DNA of 64,000 nt from Prolixibacteraceae bacterium (GTDB lineage: Bacteria; Bacteroidota; Bacteroidia; Bacteroidales; Prolixibacteraceae): positions 186,001-250,000 of the forward strand of contig JAQUIJ010000006.1 of assembly GCA_028683385.1 (NCBI GenBank), in the 5' to 3' direction. Positions within the stretch are counted from its first letter, which is position 1; the number at the start of each line of letters is the position of its first letter. A program made the position numbers and the translations under genes. Below the pieces are notes generated by a model. The model had not been told where the DNA came from and ran no database searches. It saw nothing but the letters and a program-made list of their open reading frames with translations. Below, one piece after another: positions 18,201 through 27,721 of the stretch.

Positions 18201-19874
18201 ATGAAAAATATAATATATATATCCATCTGTTTTTTTATTGTCAGTTCGCTAATCACTTCCTGTACCAAAGAAGTTTTAGATAAAGCTCCGCTTGACTCAT
18301 ACACCGATGCCTCGGTATGGGGCGATTTGAATCTATCGGAAGCTTTTGTCAATAACCTGTACAATGTAATTCCTAATGCAGAACACAATTGGGACAATAC
18401 CACCAATCGTACATGGGCACTGTCTTCAGCTTGTGATGAAGCTTACAATAAGTTTGATGATTACAATGCTTCAATTATGAATTCAGGCTCACTTACTCCT
18501 GATAATATTGGTGTTTTTGATATATGGAGTAAGAATTTTTCAGTCATTCAAAATTGTAACATCTTTTTGTCAAAAATTGACAATGTGCCTGGCGATGAGG
18601 CCCTGCGCAACCGATTAAAAGGAGAAGTAATTTATCTGCGAGCTTATGCCTATTATCAATTAACTATTGATTACGGCGGCGTTCCGCTGATCACAACTCC
18701 TTTTGACTTGAACAGCAACTTTGAGGTTCCTCGCAGTACATACGAACAATGTGTTGATTTCATTTCTACTGAAGCGGATAAAGCAGCCGCTATATTACCA
18801 GTTGCACAGAGCTCAGCCAATTGGGGAAGGGCAACCAAAGCAGCAGCCTTGGCTTTAAAATCAAGGATTTTACTTTATGCAGCCAGCCCTCAGTGGAATC
18901 CAACAAAAGATGTGTCAAAATGGCAAAAAGCTTCTGATGCCGCAAAGGCCGTAATTGACCTGAATGCGTTTCAATTATTTACAGGCAATTATTCCGATAT
19001 AATGACTACGAAAAATTCGGAATTGATTATGGCGCGGCCAACTAATAAGCAGTATATGTGGAGCGCGTTTCAGGGTGTTGAGATGTTCTTGTCGCCAAGT
19101 GGCTTTCATGGATGGGCCTCGTTTGCTCCAAGTCAGAATTTAGTCGATGCTTTTGGAACTGCTGATGGGAAAGATATTACCGATCCTACGTCAGGATATG
19201 ACCCACAGAACCCATACGTAAATCGCGATCCGCGATTTAAAGCCGACATTGTATTTGATGGACGTCCCTACGGAAATCCTGCATTCTGTCAAGATCGGTA
19301 TGGAGTTGGGAGTACTAATGCGGCCGAATTTTTTGAAGGGGGATTAGATTCTCCTCAAGGTTGGGATACTTGGAATAATAGTGTTACCCGTTATACTTTC
19401 AGAAAATACTGCGATACAACCTATAATTATAACAGTGAAACGCAGACGAACAAATTTTGGGTTGTCAGCCGGCTTGCTGAAATCTACCTGAATTATGCCG
19501 AAGCACAATTCTATCTTGGAAAAGAAGCCGTGTCGATCGAATATTTAAATTTACTCAGACAAAGAGCTGGCATCAAAAACCCATTACCTGCATTAACAGG
19601 TACCGCATTGGAAAATAAGATCCGCAATGAAAGACAGGTTGAATTATGCCTTGAAGGACATCGTTATTACGATGTTCGTCGCTGGAAAATAGCTGATGTG
19701 ACTGAAAATAAACCGCTTATGGGCGTAGTGATCAGGAAGGATGCAAGTGGAAAGAGAACCTTTACTTATACGAAAGTACAGGATCGGATTTTTAAGCCTC
19801 AGCATTATTTACTTCCTATTCCAAAAGAAGAAATCAACAGGACAAAATTGGCACAGAATCCTGGGTATAATTAA
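18201..19874 (+). CDS. SusD/RagB-family glycan-binding lipoprotein
   Basis: 557 residues with lipoprotein signal (LITSC, Cys about 21) and the usual EVLDKAPLDSYTDASVW start. TPR-like helices carry GEVIYLRAYAYYQLTIDYGGVPL. The C-terminal signature RNERQVELCLEGHRYYDVRRW confirms the family. It partners the STN-bearing SusC, ending with a strong hairpin 19 nt after its stop that may limit read-through into the enzyme genes. Confidence 0.95.
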   Translation: MKNIIYISICFFIVSSLITSCTKEVLDKAPLDSYTDASVWGDLNLSEAFVNNLYNVIPNAEHNWDNTTNRTWALSSACDEAYNKFDDYNASIMNSGSLTPDNIGVFDIWSKNFSVIQNCNIFLSKIDNVPGDEALRNRLKGEVIYLRAYAYYQLTIDYGGVPLITTPFDLNSNFEVPRSTYEQCVDFISTEADKAAAILPVAQSSANWGRATKAAALALKSRILLYAASPQWNPTKDVSKWQKASDAAKAVIDLNAFQLFTGNYSDIMTTKNSELIMARPTNKQYMWSAFQGVEMFLSPSGFHGWASFAPSQNLVDAFGTADGKDITDPTSGYDPQNPYVNRDPRFKADIVFDGRPYGNPAFCQDRYGVGSTNAAEFFEGGLDSPQGWDTWNNSVTRYTFRKYCDTTYNYNSETQTNKFWVVSRLAEIYLNYAEAQFYLGKEAVSIEYLNLLRQRAGIKNPLPALTGTALENKIRNERQVELCLEGHRYYDVRRWKIADVTENKPLMGVVIRKDASGKRTFTYTKVQDRIFKPQHYLLPIPKEEINRTKLAQNPGYN

Positions 19875-19892
19875 TTCAAAAATTTAAATATA

Positions 19893-19919
19893 GGGAGACA
19901 AGCTTTATTGTCTCCCTTA
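19893..19919 (+). terminator. Perfect 9-bp hairpin between susD and the downstream glycosidase
   Basis: GGGAGACAA (19893-19901) pairs perfectly with TTGTCTCCC (19908-19916), followed by TTATTTTG. It looks like a terminator or processing/stability stem that lets the susCD message exceed that of the enzymes behind it. Confidence 0.7.
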
Positions 19920-19961
19920 TTTTGATCATTTACTACTTCGACAATTCTAAATTACTGACGT

Positions 19962-21392
19962 ATGCATTTTCTTAAAATAGAAAAAACGATTGTTACTCTT
20001 TGTGGAATTTTTACTACCATTTTTACTTTGGGACAGTCAGCCATTAGCCTCCATTCTTCAGATAAACGGTTGGAATATTCCTTCAACTGGGCTAAAAACA
20101 GGGCGTTGAGTTATGTTAGGGATGGAAGCGACCCGGTCGGTAAATGGTACGAGGCTGCACTCCCCGGGCGCAATGCTTTCTGCATGCGCGATGTGTCGCA
20201 CCAGTGTATTGGTGCCTATTACCTCGGACTGAAAGACTACAACAAAAACATGATGAGCAAGTTTGCCGCTTCGATCTCGGAAGCAAAGGATTGGTGCGGT
20301 TACTGGGAAATTGATAAGGACGACAAGCCGGCTAAGGCCGATTACCGCTCGGACACTGATTTCTGGTATAACCTTCCCGCCAATTTCGATGTGATGAGCG
20401 CCTGCCTCAACTTATACAAATTAACCGGCGATAAAGATTATTTGTGTGCCGAGCCTTTTAAAACTTTTTATCAGAAATCGGTAACCGATTACCCGGCACG
20501 CTGGGATTCGGATGCTGATGGAATTATGGACAGCCCGGCAAAGAACAGATCGCGAGGATTGGCATCGTATTACGAAGCCGCCCAAAAACCCATTTTTACC
20601 GGCGCCGATTTGGTGGCAGCACAGTCCAATGGGTATAAAGTTTATGCCGAGATACTGAATTTGTATGGTAAGTCAGGTTTGGCCAGCGAAATGGCATTGA
20701 AAGCTGATAAGGTTAAGCAGACTTTTAATCAAACCTGGTGGGATGACAAAAATCAGCGGTTTTACTCGTACAAGGGAGCCGATGGAAACTTTGGTTCAGA
20801 AACAATTACCGGCATTTTGCTTTATATTCTTCGGTTCGATTTGGTTGCCGATAAAGATATGATGGCTAAAACACTTGTCCTGCTTCACTCCGGAGGCGAA
20901 AACGTGGAAGAGAACTCGTATTTATCTTCTTTCTACTTTAAACACGGCGATCCTGATTTTGCCTATAAAAAATTGCTGGCCATGACCGACTCAACGGTTC
21001 GGCGTCGCGATTATCCTGAAGTTTCGTATGCCGTAATTGATGCTGTTGTTGAAGGCTTAATGGGAATTAGCCTGAACGCGCCAAACAATGAGCTTTCGAC
21101 TTGCCCAAATCTTGTTTCTGAAGTTGGTTGGGTGAATGTAGAAAATATCCCGTGGAAGGACGGCACAGTCTCAGTGAAACACACCGGGCAAAACTCCACT
21201 GAATTATTGCTGAACAATGCCAGCCCCATATTTTGGACAGCCTTTTTTAAGGGCGTCCAGAAATACCTTTGGGTGGATGGCAAAGAAACGGAAGCCATCC
21301 AGTCGGTTGGACAAAATGGCGAAAGCCTCGTTTCTATCAGGATAAGAATTGAGCCTGGGAAAGCCTGTAAAGTCTCTAAAACTAACCAATAA
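19962..21392 (+). CDS. Putative (alpha/alpha)6-barrel glycosidase, family not recognised
   Basis: 476 residues, signal peptide likely (hydrophobic ~9-25). No CAZy family was recognised with confidence. The stretch GKWYEAALPGRNAFCMRD resembles the substrate-pocket MRD/WLRD motif of six-hairpin glycosidases such as GH125 and GH78 relatives. Repeated helical segments (DFWYNLPANFDVMSACLNLY, NSYLSSFYFKHGDPDFAYKK) fit an alpha/alpha toroid, and the C-terminus (~385-470) looks like a small beta-sandwich (VDGKETEAIQS). Candidate acidic residues lie around RDVSHQ and EENSYLSS. Placed in a PUL with GH27 and GH35, it probably hydrolyses or trims a pectin or arabinogalactan fragment. The next gene, of a related fold, starts 10 nt after its stop. 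Confidence 0.6.
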   Translation: MHFLKIEKTIVTLCGIFTTIFTLGQSAISLHSSDKRLEYSFNWAKNRALSYVRDGSDPVGKWYEAALPGRNAFCMRDVSHQCIGAYYLGLKDYNKNMMSKFAASISEAKDWCGYWEIDKDDKPAKADYRSDTDFWYNLPANFDVMSACLNLYKLTGDKDYLCAEPFKTFYQKSVTDYPARWDSDADGIMDSPAKNRSRGLASYYEAAQKPIFTGADLVAAQSNGYKVYAEILNLYGKSGLASEMALKADKVKQTFNQTWWDDKNQRFYSYKGADGNFGSETITGILLYILRFDLVADKDMMAKTLVLLHSGGENVEENSYLSSFYFKHGDPDFAYKKLLAMTDSTVRRRDYPEVSYAVIDAVVEGLMGISLNAPNNELSTCPNLVSEVGWVNVENIPWKDGTVSVKHTGQNSTELLLNNASPIFWTAFFKGVQKYLWVDGKETEAIQSVGQNGESLVSIRIRIEPGKACKVSKTNQ

Positions 21393-21402
21393 CCACATAC
21401 TA

Positions 21403-23382
21403 ATGAAAAACATTTTTATTGTTTTGCTGGCATTCTGGGGACTGAACAGTTTCGCTCAGGCGAAAAAACTAATTTGGGAAATTGCTCCTGATAAAAGCAT
21501 AGTCTGGCAGGTGCAAAAAGGGCAGGTGCATACCGATCATATTGAGATGAGCGGACTACAAATCTCTTCGATTATTACCTACGGCGTTAATGAAAAAGGC
21601 TTGCTTTCTCTGAAAAAGAAGCTGGTTTTCCCGATGTTACGCACCATCCCGAATGATACACATGCCAGCCTGATTAAAACATTTGACGAAATACAGCAAC
21701 CGGTTATTGTGGCCAATGGCGATACGGTCAGGGAGTATCCAGCCGAGTTTCAGCATAAAGGTTTGATAACCGTGCGCAGCAAAACAAACACACCGTTGGA
21801 GATCACGCGAAAACTTTTCCCCTCGGTAAATAAAGCGGCTTTTATTGAGCAATTCCAACTGGTAAACACTTCAGGAAAAGCTTGTAATGTTGCTCTTAGT
21901 TTTATTCCGGTTGTATCAAAAACAGAGGCGAGCAAAGGAGTTTACGGCGAATACACTGTTGAGGCCAATTGTTCAAAAACCGGAAAATTTGTGCTTGAAC
22001 CATCGGGCAAACTTTCATTTGCAGTGGTTTATACCGGACGAAAACCCGGTGAAGAAAAGTATCAGTATTCGTCGGCTTATGAGCTTTTGAAACGTGAAAA
22101 GTTTGTGCAGGAAGTATTTGGTAATTTAGTTCTGGAAACGCCTAATGATACGATCAACGAGGAATTTGCCTTCGCAAAAATCAGAGCCACCGAAAGCATT
22201 TACGATACCAAAGGCGGGTTGATGCATGGACCCGGTGGTGGTGCTTATTACGCGGCCATTTGGGCAAACGACCAGGCAGAATATGTGAACCCTTTTTTCC
22301 CATATTTAGGGAATCTGGAGGGAAATGAATCGGCGATCAACAGTTACCGGCATTTTGCACGATTTATGAATCCAGAGTACAAACCCATTCCAAGTTCTAT
22401 CGTTGCTGAAGGAGTTGACTTTTGGAATGGGGCTGGTGATCGTGGCGATCAGGCGATGATTGCTTATGGCGCTTCCCGTTTTTCGCTTACTTACGGAAAT
22501 GAGGAAGTAGCCCGCGAATTATGGCCGTTGGTTCGGTGGTGTCTTGAATATCTCGAGCGGAAGAAAGATGCAAATGGAATTATTGGTTCTGATTCCGACG
22601 AACTGGAAGGTCGTTTCCCTGCCGGAAAATTCAACTTGTCGACCAATTCGCTGGCTTATGGAGCTTTGATAAGTTCGGCAAATCTGGCAACAGAACTGGG
22701 GAAACCCGATACAGCTAAAATTTATCTTGAACGGGCTTTCAAGCTGAAACAAGCGATTGAAAACTATTTCGGGGCAAACGTTCAGGGATTTGATACTTAC
22801 CGGTATTTTGATGGGAACGATAAATTGAGGGCGTGGATTTGCATTCCACTTACCATGGGAATCTTTGACCGAAAGGATGAAACAATCAAAGCGTTGTTTT
22901 CTCCGTTGCTGTGGACCGAAAATGGGATACTGACCGAGTCGGGAAGCAAGACATTCTGGGATCGTTCTACTTTGTACGCTTTCCGTGGAATGTTTGTTGG
23001 TGAGGCAACCGATAAAGCAATGCCTTATTTCAATTACTATTCATCGCACCGGCTGTTGGGCGACCATGTTCCATATCCGGTCGAGGCCTGGCCCGAAGGG
23101 AATCAGCGCCATCTTTCAGCCGAAAGTGGTTTGTATTGCCGTACCATTACTGAGGGATTGTTCGGTTTCACTCCAACTGGCTTTAATAAGTTTAAAATCA
23201 CGCCATGGTTACCCAAGGGTTGGGACTATATGAACCTGAGAAATATTCATGCTTTTGGGAAATGCTTCGATCTGGAAGTAAAGCGAAAAGGAAATTCAGA
23301 ACTCATCATGGTGAAAGTTGACGGGAATGAAATCCTTCAGAAAATATGGGATAAGAAAGGAGAATTAGAGATTACTCTATGA
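21403..23382 (+). CDS. Putative six-hairpin (alpha/alpha)6 glycosidase with N-terminal beta-sandwich
   Basis: 659 residues from the ATG at 21403, chosen because a clean signal peptide (MKNIFIVLLAFWGLNSFAQA) follows it; the longer frame from 21349 would overlap the previous gene. Residues ~25-250 look like a beta-sandwich (TRKLFPSVNKAAFIEQFQLV). Residues ~255-600 form a helical toroid with GGGAYYAAIWANDQAEYVNPFFP, GADRGDQAMIAYGA-type sequence and DSDELEGRFPAGKFNLSTNS. The arrangement matches GH78-like or GH95-like exo-glycosidases, yet none of those families' catalytic signatures is intact to my eye. It is translationally close to the preceding glycosidase-like gene. A role in trimming the same oligosaccharide is inferred. 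Confidence 0.6.
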   Translation: MKNIFIVLLAFWGLNSFAQAKKLIWEIAPDKSIVWQVQKGQVHTDHIEMSGLQISSIITYGVNEKGLLSLKKKLVFPMLRTIPNDTHASLIKTFDEIQQPVIVANGDTVREYPAEFQHKGLITVRSKTNTPLEITRKLFPSVNKAAFIEQFQLVNTSGKACNVALSFIPVVSKTEASKGVYGEYTVEANCSKTGKFVLEPSGKLSFAVVYTGRKPGEEKYQYSSAYELLKREKFVQEVFGNLVLETPNDTINEEFAFAKIRATESIYDTKGGLMHGPGGGAYYAAIWANDQAEYVNPFFPYLGNLEGNESAINSYRHFARFMNPEYKPIPSSIVAEGVDFWNGAGDRGDQAMIAYGASRFSLTYGNEEVARELWPLVRWCLEYLERKKDANGIIGSDSDELEGRFPAGKFNLSTNSLAYGALISSANLATELGKPDTAKIYLERAFKLKQAIENYFGANVQGFDTYRYFDGNDKLRAWICIPLTMGIFDRKDETIKALFSPLLWTENGILTESGSKTFWDRSTLYAFRGMFVGEATDKAMPYFNYYSSHRLLGDHVPYPVEAWPEGNQRHLSAESGLYCRTITEGLFGFTPTGFNKFKITPWLPKGWDYMNLRNIHAFGKCFDLEVKRKGNSELIMVKVDGNEILQKIWDKKGELEITL

Positions 23383-23434
23383 TATTAAATTACGTCTTGA
23401 AAACCGAACCCAAAATGAGTGGATCTGTCGGTAA

Positions 23435-23466
23435 AATCGATCAGTTCTTCGATTAAATTTTTTTGT
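23435..23466 (+). terminator. Short hairpin with T tract
   Basis: AATCGA (23435-23440) pairs with TCGATT (23449-23454), followed by AAATTTTTTTG. It is a plausible terminator between the unassigned glycosidase and the NPCBM-GH27 gene. Confidence 0.5.
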
Positions 23467-23564
23467 GCTTTACAGTTATTCTAACTTTCTGCTGATAATC
23501 AAACACTTTCTAGTGATTGTCAAAAGTTAAATTATTGCCTAATACAAACTGTAAATCAAGACCA

Positions 23565-25658
23565 ATGAAAAATTTATTTATCCTTTGCTGCATTTTTCTG
23601 ACATGTAGTTATACAAAGGCTCAGGAAAAATCAATCTGGCTCAGCGATCTGAATTTATCCCATTTCGATCAGGATATGGGACAGGCTTCCAAAAACAAAA
23701 CGATGATGGGTTCTCCTTTAGTTGTGTCGGGGGTAACTTTCGAAAATGGTGTTGGCGTTTTTGCTCCGTCCAAAGGACTAATTGAATTGAACGGCGCTGG
23801 AATTCGTTTTCAGGCTGAAGTTGGTCCGGGCGAGATGAGGCGTCCGGGTGGTTCAGGTGCTTCCGCTCCCGATAGCAATGCAAAAAAGCCTGGACAAAGC
23901 GCTACAACCGGCAGTACTCCTCAGGCCTCCGAACTACGAAAACGTCCCGATATTCAATTTTTTGTTCTTGGCGACAAAAAGATATTGTGGAGTAGCGGAT
24001 CCATGAAAGATGGAGATAAAGCCAAACCGGTTGATGTTGATCTGAAGGGAATTAGGAAGTTGGCGCTGGTGGTGGTAACTGTCGATAGCAGCGGTAGTAT
24101 GTTTGGCGGTATGGGCGTGTGGGGAAATGCCAAAATCAGCTACAATGGCGATGTGTCTCTGCAAACTCTTGCACTGACGTTCAATCCAGTATCAGAAATG
24201 CGTATTTTAACGCCTTCCGAAAGTTCCGTGCCGAAGATTAACTACCCCAAAGTTGTAGGAGCGACTCCGGGAAAGCCTTTCGTTTTTTCAATTCCTGTGA
24301 CCGGCGAAAAACCACTGATTGTTACTATTGATAATTTACCTTCTGGATTAAAGTTGGATTCCAGCTCCGGAATCATTTCAGGGACTTCGCCTTTGCAAAA
24401 GGGCACTTATTCATTAAACATTACTGTAAAAAATAGAATAGGGGAAGCCAGGGGAACGATCGATCTGAAAGTTGGTGATTTGCTCGCACTCACACCTCCA
24501 ATGGGATGGAATAGCTGGAATGCCGGAGGAATGTCAGTCGATCAGGATAAAGTAAAAGCGGCTGCTGATGTGATTGCTGAGAAATTGCGTGGTCATGGCT
24601 GGGCATTTATCAACATTGACGATGGATGGCAGGCCGACAAACGCACCGACAACGGAGAACTGCTTACCAATGCCAAATTCTCCGACATAAAAGGAATGAG
24701 CGATTACATTCATGCAAAAGGGATGCGGTTTGGGATTTACTCGTCGCCCGGGCCACAAACATGCTGGCGTGCTTTGGGAAGTTACCAACACGAAGAACAA
24801 GATGCCAAAACCTGGGCTCAATGGGGTGTCGATTACCTGAAATACGACTGGTGCTCGTACCGTTCTGTTGCCAAAGATGATTCGGAGGAAGAACTGAAAA
24901 AGCCGTATTTCATCATGCGCGACGCTTTGTCAAAAACCAACCGGGATATTGTTTACAGTTTGTGTCAATACGGTATGGGCAACGTGTGGAACTGGGGTGC
25001 CGAAGTAAACGGGAACTTGTGGCGAACCACCGGAGACATTAACGATAGCTGGAAAAGCGTGCTGAATACTGGCTTTAAGCAGACGAATAATTATCAGAAA
25101 GCCGGGCCGGGTCATTGGAACGACCCAGATATGCTGGTTATTGGTCAGGTTGGCTGGAGCAAAGATACCAAACCCACCAAACTAACTCCTGATGAGCAGT
25201 ATTCGCACATAAGCCTTTGGTCGTTACTCTCGTCACCTTTACTTATTGGCTGTGAAATGGATAAACTTGATAATTTCACTTTGGGATTGATTACCAACGA
25301 TGAAGTGATAGGCGTTAACCAGGATGCTTTAGGAAAGCAGGCACGGTTAATTCAAAAAGGTGACGATTACCAGGTTTGGGCCAAAGATCTTGCCGATGGC
25401 TCGAAAGCAGTTGGGCTTTTTTACACAGGAGTGACCGAAACGGGAGCGAAAGATCCGGTTAAAATGATCAATTGGGGAGATGAAAAACCTGAAGAAACCA
25501 AACTCATCAGTATTGACTTTAAGTCTCTAGGTTTATCCGGAAAACAAAAAGCGCGAGATCTTTGGTCTCAGCAAAATCTAGGCACTTACAATGATTATTT
25601 TGAGTCAGACGTGAATTACCACGGCGTTGTTCTGGTCAAACTTTCAGCATTAGAATAG
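23565..25658 (+). CDS. NPCBM-Ig-GH27 alpha-galactosidase / beta-L-arabinopyranosidase
   Basis: 697 residues from the ATG at 23565 (signal peptide CCIFLTCSYTKAQ); the frame is open from 23517 but lacks a signal there. Residues ~20-210 form an NPCBM domain (WLSDLNLSHFDQDMGQASKN) interrupted by a Pro/Gly/Ser/Ala-rich segment at ~88-125. Residues ~230-305 are a putative Ig domain (PSGLKLDSSSGIISGTSP). GH27 begins at ~310 (LTPPMGWNSWN), with nucleophile D428 (YLKYDWCS) and acid/base D491 (TTGDINDSW). It removes terminal alpha-D-Gal or the equivalent beta-L-arabinopyranose. With GH35 next door this fits arabinogalactan or galactose-bearing side chains. Confidence 0.9.
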   Translation: MKNLFILCCIFLTCSYTKAQEKSIWLSDLNLSHFDQDMGQASKNKTMMGSPLVVSGVTFENGVGVFAPSKGLIELNGAGIRFQAEVGPGEMRRPGGSGASAPDSNAKKPGQSATTGSTPQASELRKRPDIQFFVLGDKKILWSSGSMKDGDKAKPVDVDLKGIRKLALVVVTVDSSGSMFGGMGVWGNAKISYNGDVSLQTLALTFNPVSEMRILTPSESSVPKINYPKVVGATPGKPFVFSIPVTGEKPLIVTIDNLPSGLKLDSSSGIISGTSPLQKGTYSLNITVKNRIGEARGTIDLKVGDLLALTPPMGWNSWNAGGMSVDQDKVKAAADVIAEKLRGHGWAFINIDDGWQADKRTDNGELLTNAKFSDIKGMSDYIHAKGMRFGIYSSPGPQTCWRALGSYQHEEQDAKTWAQWGVDYLKYDWCSYRSVAKDDSEEELKKPYFIMRDALSKTNRDIVYSLCQYGMGNVWNWGAEVNGNLWRTTGDINDSWKSVLNTGFKQTNNYQKAGPGHWNDPDMLVIGQVGWSKDTKPTKLTPDEQYSHISLWSLLSSPLLIGCEMDKLDNFTLGLITNDEVIGVNQDALGKQARLIQKGDDYQVWAKDLADGSKAVGLFYTGVTETGAKDPVKMINWGDEKPEETKLISIDFKSLGLSGKQKARDLWSQQNLGTYNDYFESDVNYHGVVLVKLSALE

Positions 25659-25695
25659 GATATATCAGTTGATATTGGTGAGTAGAATGTTGCAG

Positions 25696-25733
25696 AATCC
25701 TCCTTGGTTTAAATACTTAGGGGGATTTGTTTT
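25696..25733 (+). terminator. Terminator after GH27 gene
   Basis: AATCCTCCT (25696-25704) pairs with AGGGGGATT (25719-25727) with one G-T pair, followed by TGTTTTTG. Confidence 0.6.
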
Positions 25734-25796
25734 TGGCTGATGTACTCAAGAATTTCCGTTAAATTCCTACTTTTACCACTAAATCAAAAATAAGCC

Positions 25797-27611
25797 ATGA
25801 ATAAATTTATTCTTTCCATTTTTCTTTCGATAACACTTAGCGTCAGCTTGTTTAGTCAAGCAAAGACACATTCGTTTAAACTCGAAAAATCCGAATTCCT
25901 ACTTGACGGAAAACCATTCCAGATTATTTCCGGTGAGATGCACCCTGCACGGATTCCTGTTGAATACTGGCGGCAACGCATCCAAATGGCCAAAGCGATG
26001 GGTTGTAACACCATTGCGGCCTATGTTTTCTGGAATTACCACGAATCGGAACCCGGCGTGTTCGATTTCCAGACAGGAAACCACAACATCGCCCAATTCA
26101 TTAAAATAGTTCAGGAAGAAGGTCTGTTCCTGATTTTACGCCCCGGTCCGTACGTTTGTGCCGAATGGGATTTTGGGGGATTGCCATCGTACCTGCTCAG
26201 CATTCCTGATATTAAAGTGCGTTGCATGGATCCGCGATATACCGAAGCTGCTGATCGTTACATCAAAACACTGGCTCTTCAGGTAAAAGATTTACAGGTT
26301 ACCAAAGGCGGACCGATTTTAATGGTTCAGGCGGAAAATGAATACGGAAGTTACGGAAACGACCGCACATACATGAAATGGGTTCAGGATGTATGGAAGA
26401 AAAACGGCATTGAAGTTCCGTTTTACACTGCCGACGGTGCCACTCCGTTTATGCTCGAAGCTGGATCTTTACCTGATGCAGCGATCGGACTTGATCCGGG
26501 AGCAAACGCTGAAAACTTTGCCGAAGCAACCAAAGTAAACCCGAATGTTCCATCGTTTTGCAGCGAATTGTACCCGGGATGGCTTACCCATTGGGGCGAA
26601 AAATGGCAACGACCAGATACTACCGACTTGCTGAAAGATGTAAAATGGCTGATGGACAACAAAAAATCATTCAACTTTTATGTGATTCATGGTGGAACCA
26701 ACTTTGGTTATTGGGCTGGTGCCAATGCTTTTAGTCCGACACAATATCAACCCGACGTAACCAGCTACGACTACGATGCGCCGATTAATGAAATGGGGCA
26801 GGCCACGCCAAAATACTTTGCGCTACGGAATTTGATGGCCAAATATCTTCCCCCGAAACAAAAATTACCGGTTATCCCGGCTGCTATTCCGGTTATCGAA
26901 ATTCCGGAAATAAAACTCACCGCATCGGCTTCTGTTTGGGACAATCTTCCGGTAGCGATTCAGTCGCCACAACCCAAACCCATGGAAATGTTTGGTCAGA
27001 AAGGTGGTTTTATTCTTTATCGCACCAAACTGATTGGTCACAAAAAGGGCAAGCTCCGTATTACCGAATTACACGATTATGCTACTGTTTATGTTGATGG
27101 AAAATACATTGGCAAACTTGATCGCGCCAAAGCCGAAAACATCATCGAAATGCCCGCATCAGCTTCAGCCAATCCGCAACTCGATATTTTGGTTGAAGGC
27201 ATGGGACGCATCAACTTTGCTGAATACATGATCGACCGTAAAGGAATTACTGATCGGGTTTCGCTCAACGGAATGACCCTGATGGACTGGCAGATTTTTA
27301 CGCTTCCTTTTGACGAAAACTATATCCAAAACCTGAAATTTACTTCCGGAGAAAATACAAAACCAGGACTTTTCTTTAAGGGTGAATTTGAACTGGCTGT
27401 TGTAGGCGATACCTATCTGGATGTAAGCCAATGGGAAAAAGGAGTAGTTTGGGTGAACGGGCATAACTTAGGCCGTTATTGGAACATTGGCCCACAGAAA
27501 CAATTGTATTGTCCGGCACCCTGGTTGAAAAAAGGAAAGAATGAAATCGTGATTTTCGACATGCACCTGCTTGCTCCGAAACCGGTAAAAGGGGTGAAAA
27601 GCATGGAGTAA
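25797..27611 (+). CDS. GH35 beta-galactosidase
   Basis: 604 residues with a signal peptide (to about residue 22). The TIM barrel starts with the GH35 signature FLLDGKPFQIISGEMHPARI. The acid/base is E182 in VQAENEYGSYG and the nucleophile E257 in CSELYPGW. C-terminal jelly-roll domains (~385-600) end with VWVNGHNLGRYWNIGPQ, as in bacterial exo-beta-galactosidases. It cleaves terminal beta-1,3/1,4/1,6-linked galactose by retention, probably in the periplasm. It belongs to the second PUL by position and orientation, though hairpins on each side suggest separate or processed messages. Confidence 0.95.
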   Translation: MNKFILSIFLSITLSVSLFSQAKTHSFKLEKSEFLLDGKPFQIISGEMHPARIPVEYWRQRIQMAKAMGCNTIAAYVFWNYHESEPGVFDFQTGNHNIAQFIKIVQEEGLFLILRPGPYVCAEWDFGGLPSYLLSIPDIKVRCMDPRYTEAADRYIKTLALQVKDLQVTKGGPILMVQAENEYGSYGNDRTYMKWVQDVWKKNGIEVPFYTADGATPFMLEAGSLPDAAIGLDPGANAENFAEATKVNPNVPSFCSELYPGWLTHWGEKWQRPDTTDLLKDVKWLMDNKKSFNFYVIHGGTNFGYWAGANAFSPTQYQPDVTSYDYDAPINEMGQATPKYFALRNLMAKYLPPKQKLPVIPAAIPVIEIPEIKLTASASVWDNLPVAIQSPQPKPMEMFGQKGGFILYRTKLIGHKKGKLRITELHDYATVYVDGKYIGKLDRAKAENIIEMPASASANPQLDILVEGMGRINFAEYMIDRKGITDRVSLNGMTLMDWQIFTLPFDENYIQNLKFTSGENTKPGLFFKGEFELAVVGDTYLDVSQWEKGVVWVNGHNLGRYWNIGPQKQLYCPAPWLKKGKNEIVIFDMHLLAPKPVKGVKSME

Positions 27612-27620
27612 AGACTTTAT

Positions 27621-27662
27621 TTAAACTGATCTGATGAACTTCGAGTCATCAGATCAGTTTAA
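27621..27662. terminator. 17-bp perfect inverted repeat between GH35 and CocE-type genes
   Basis: TTAAACTGATCTGATGA (27621-27637) pairs perfectly with 27646-27662 across an 8-nt loop. No T tract follows directly on the plus strand. It could terminate, stabilise the 3' end of the GH35 message, or be a protein-binding palindrome. Confidence 0.6.
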
Positions 27663-27721
27663 TCTGTATAAAAAAAGCACATGCAATATTATTGTTGCTG
27701 ATTAACTTAAATTTTCGATAG

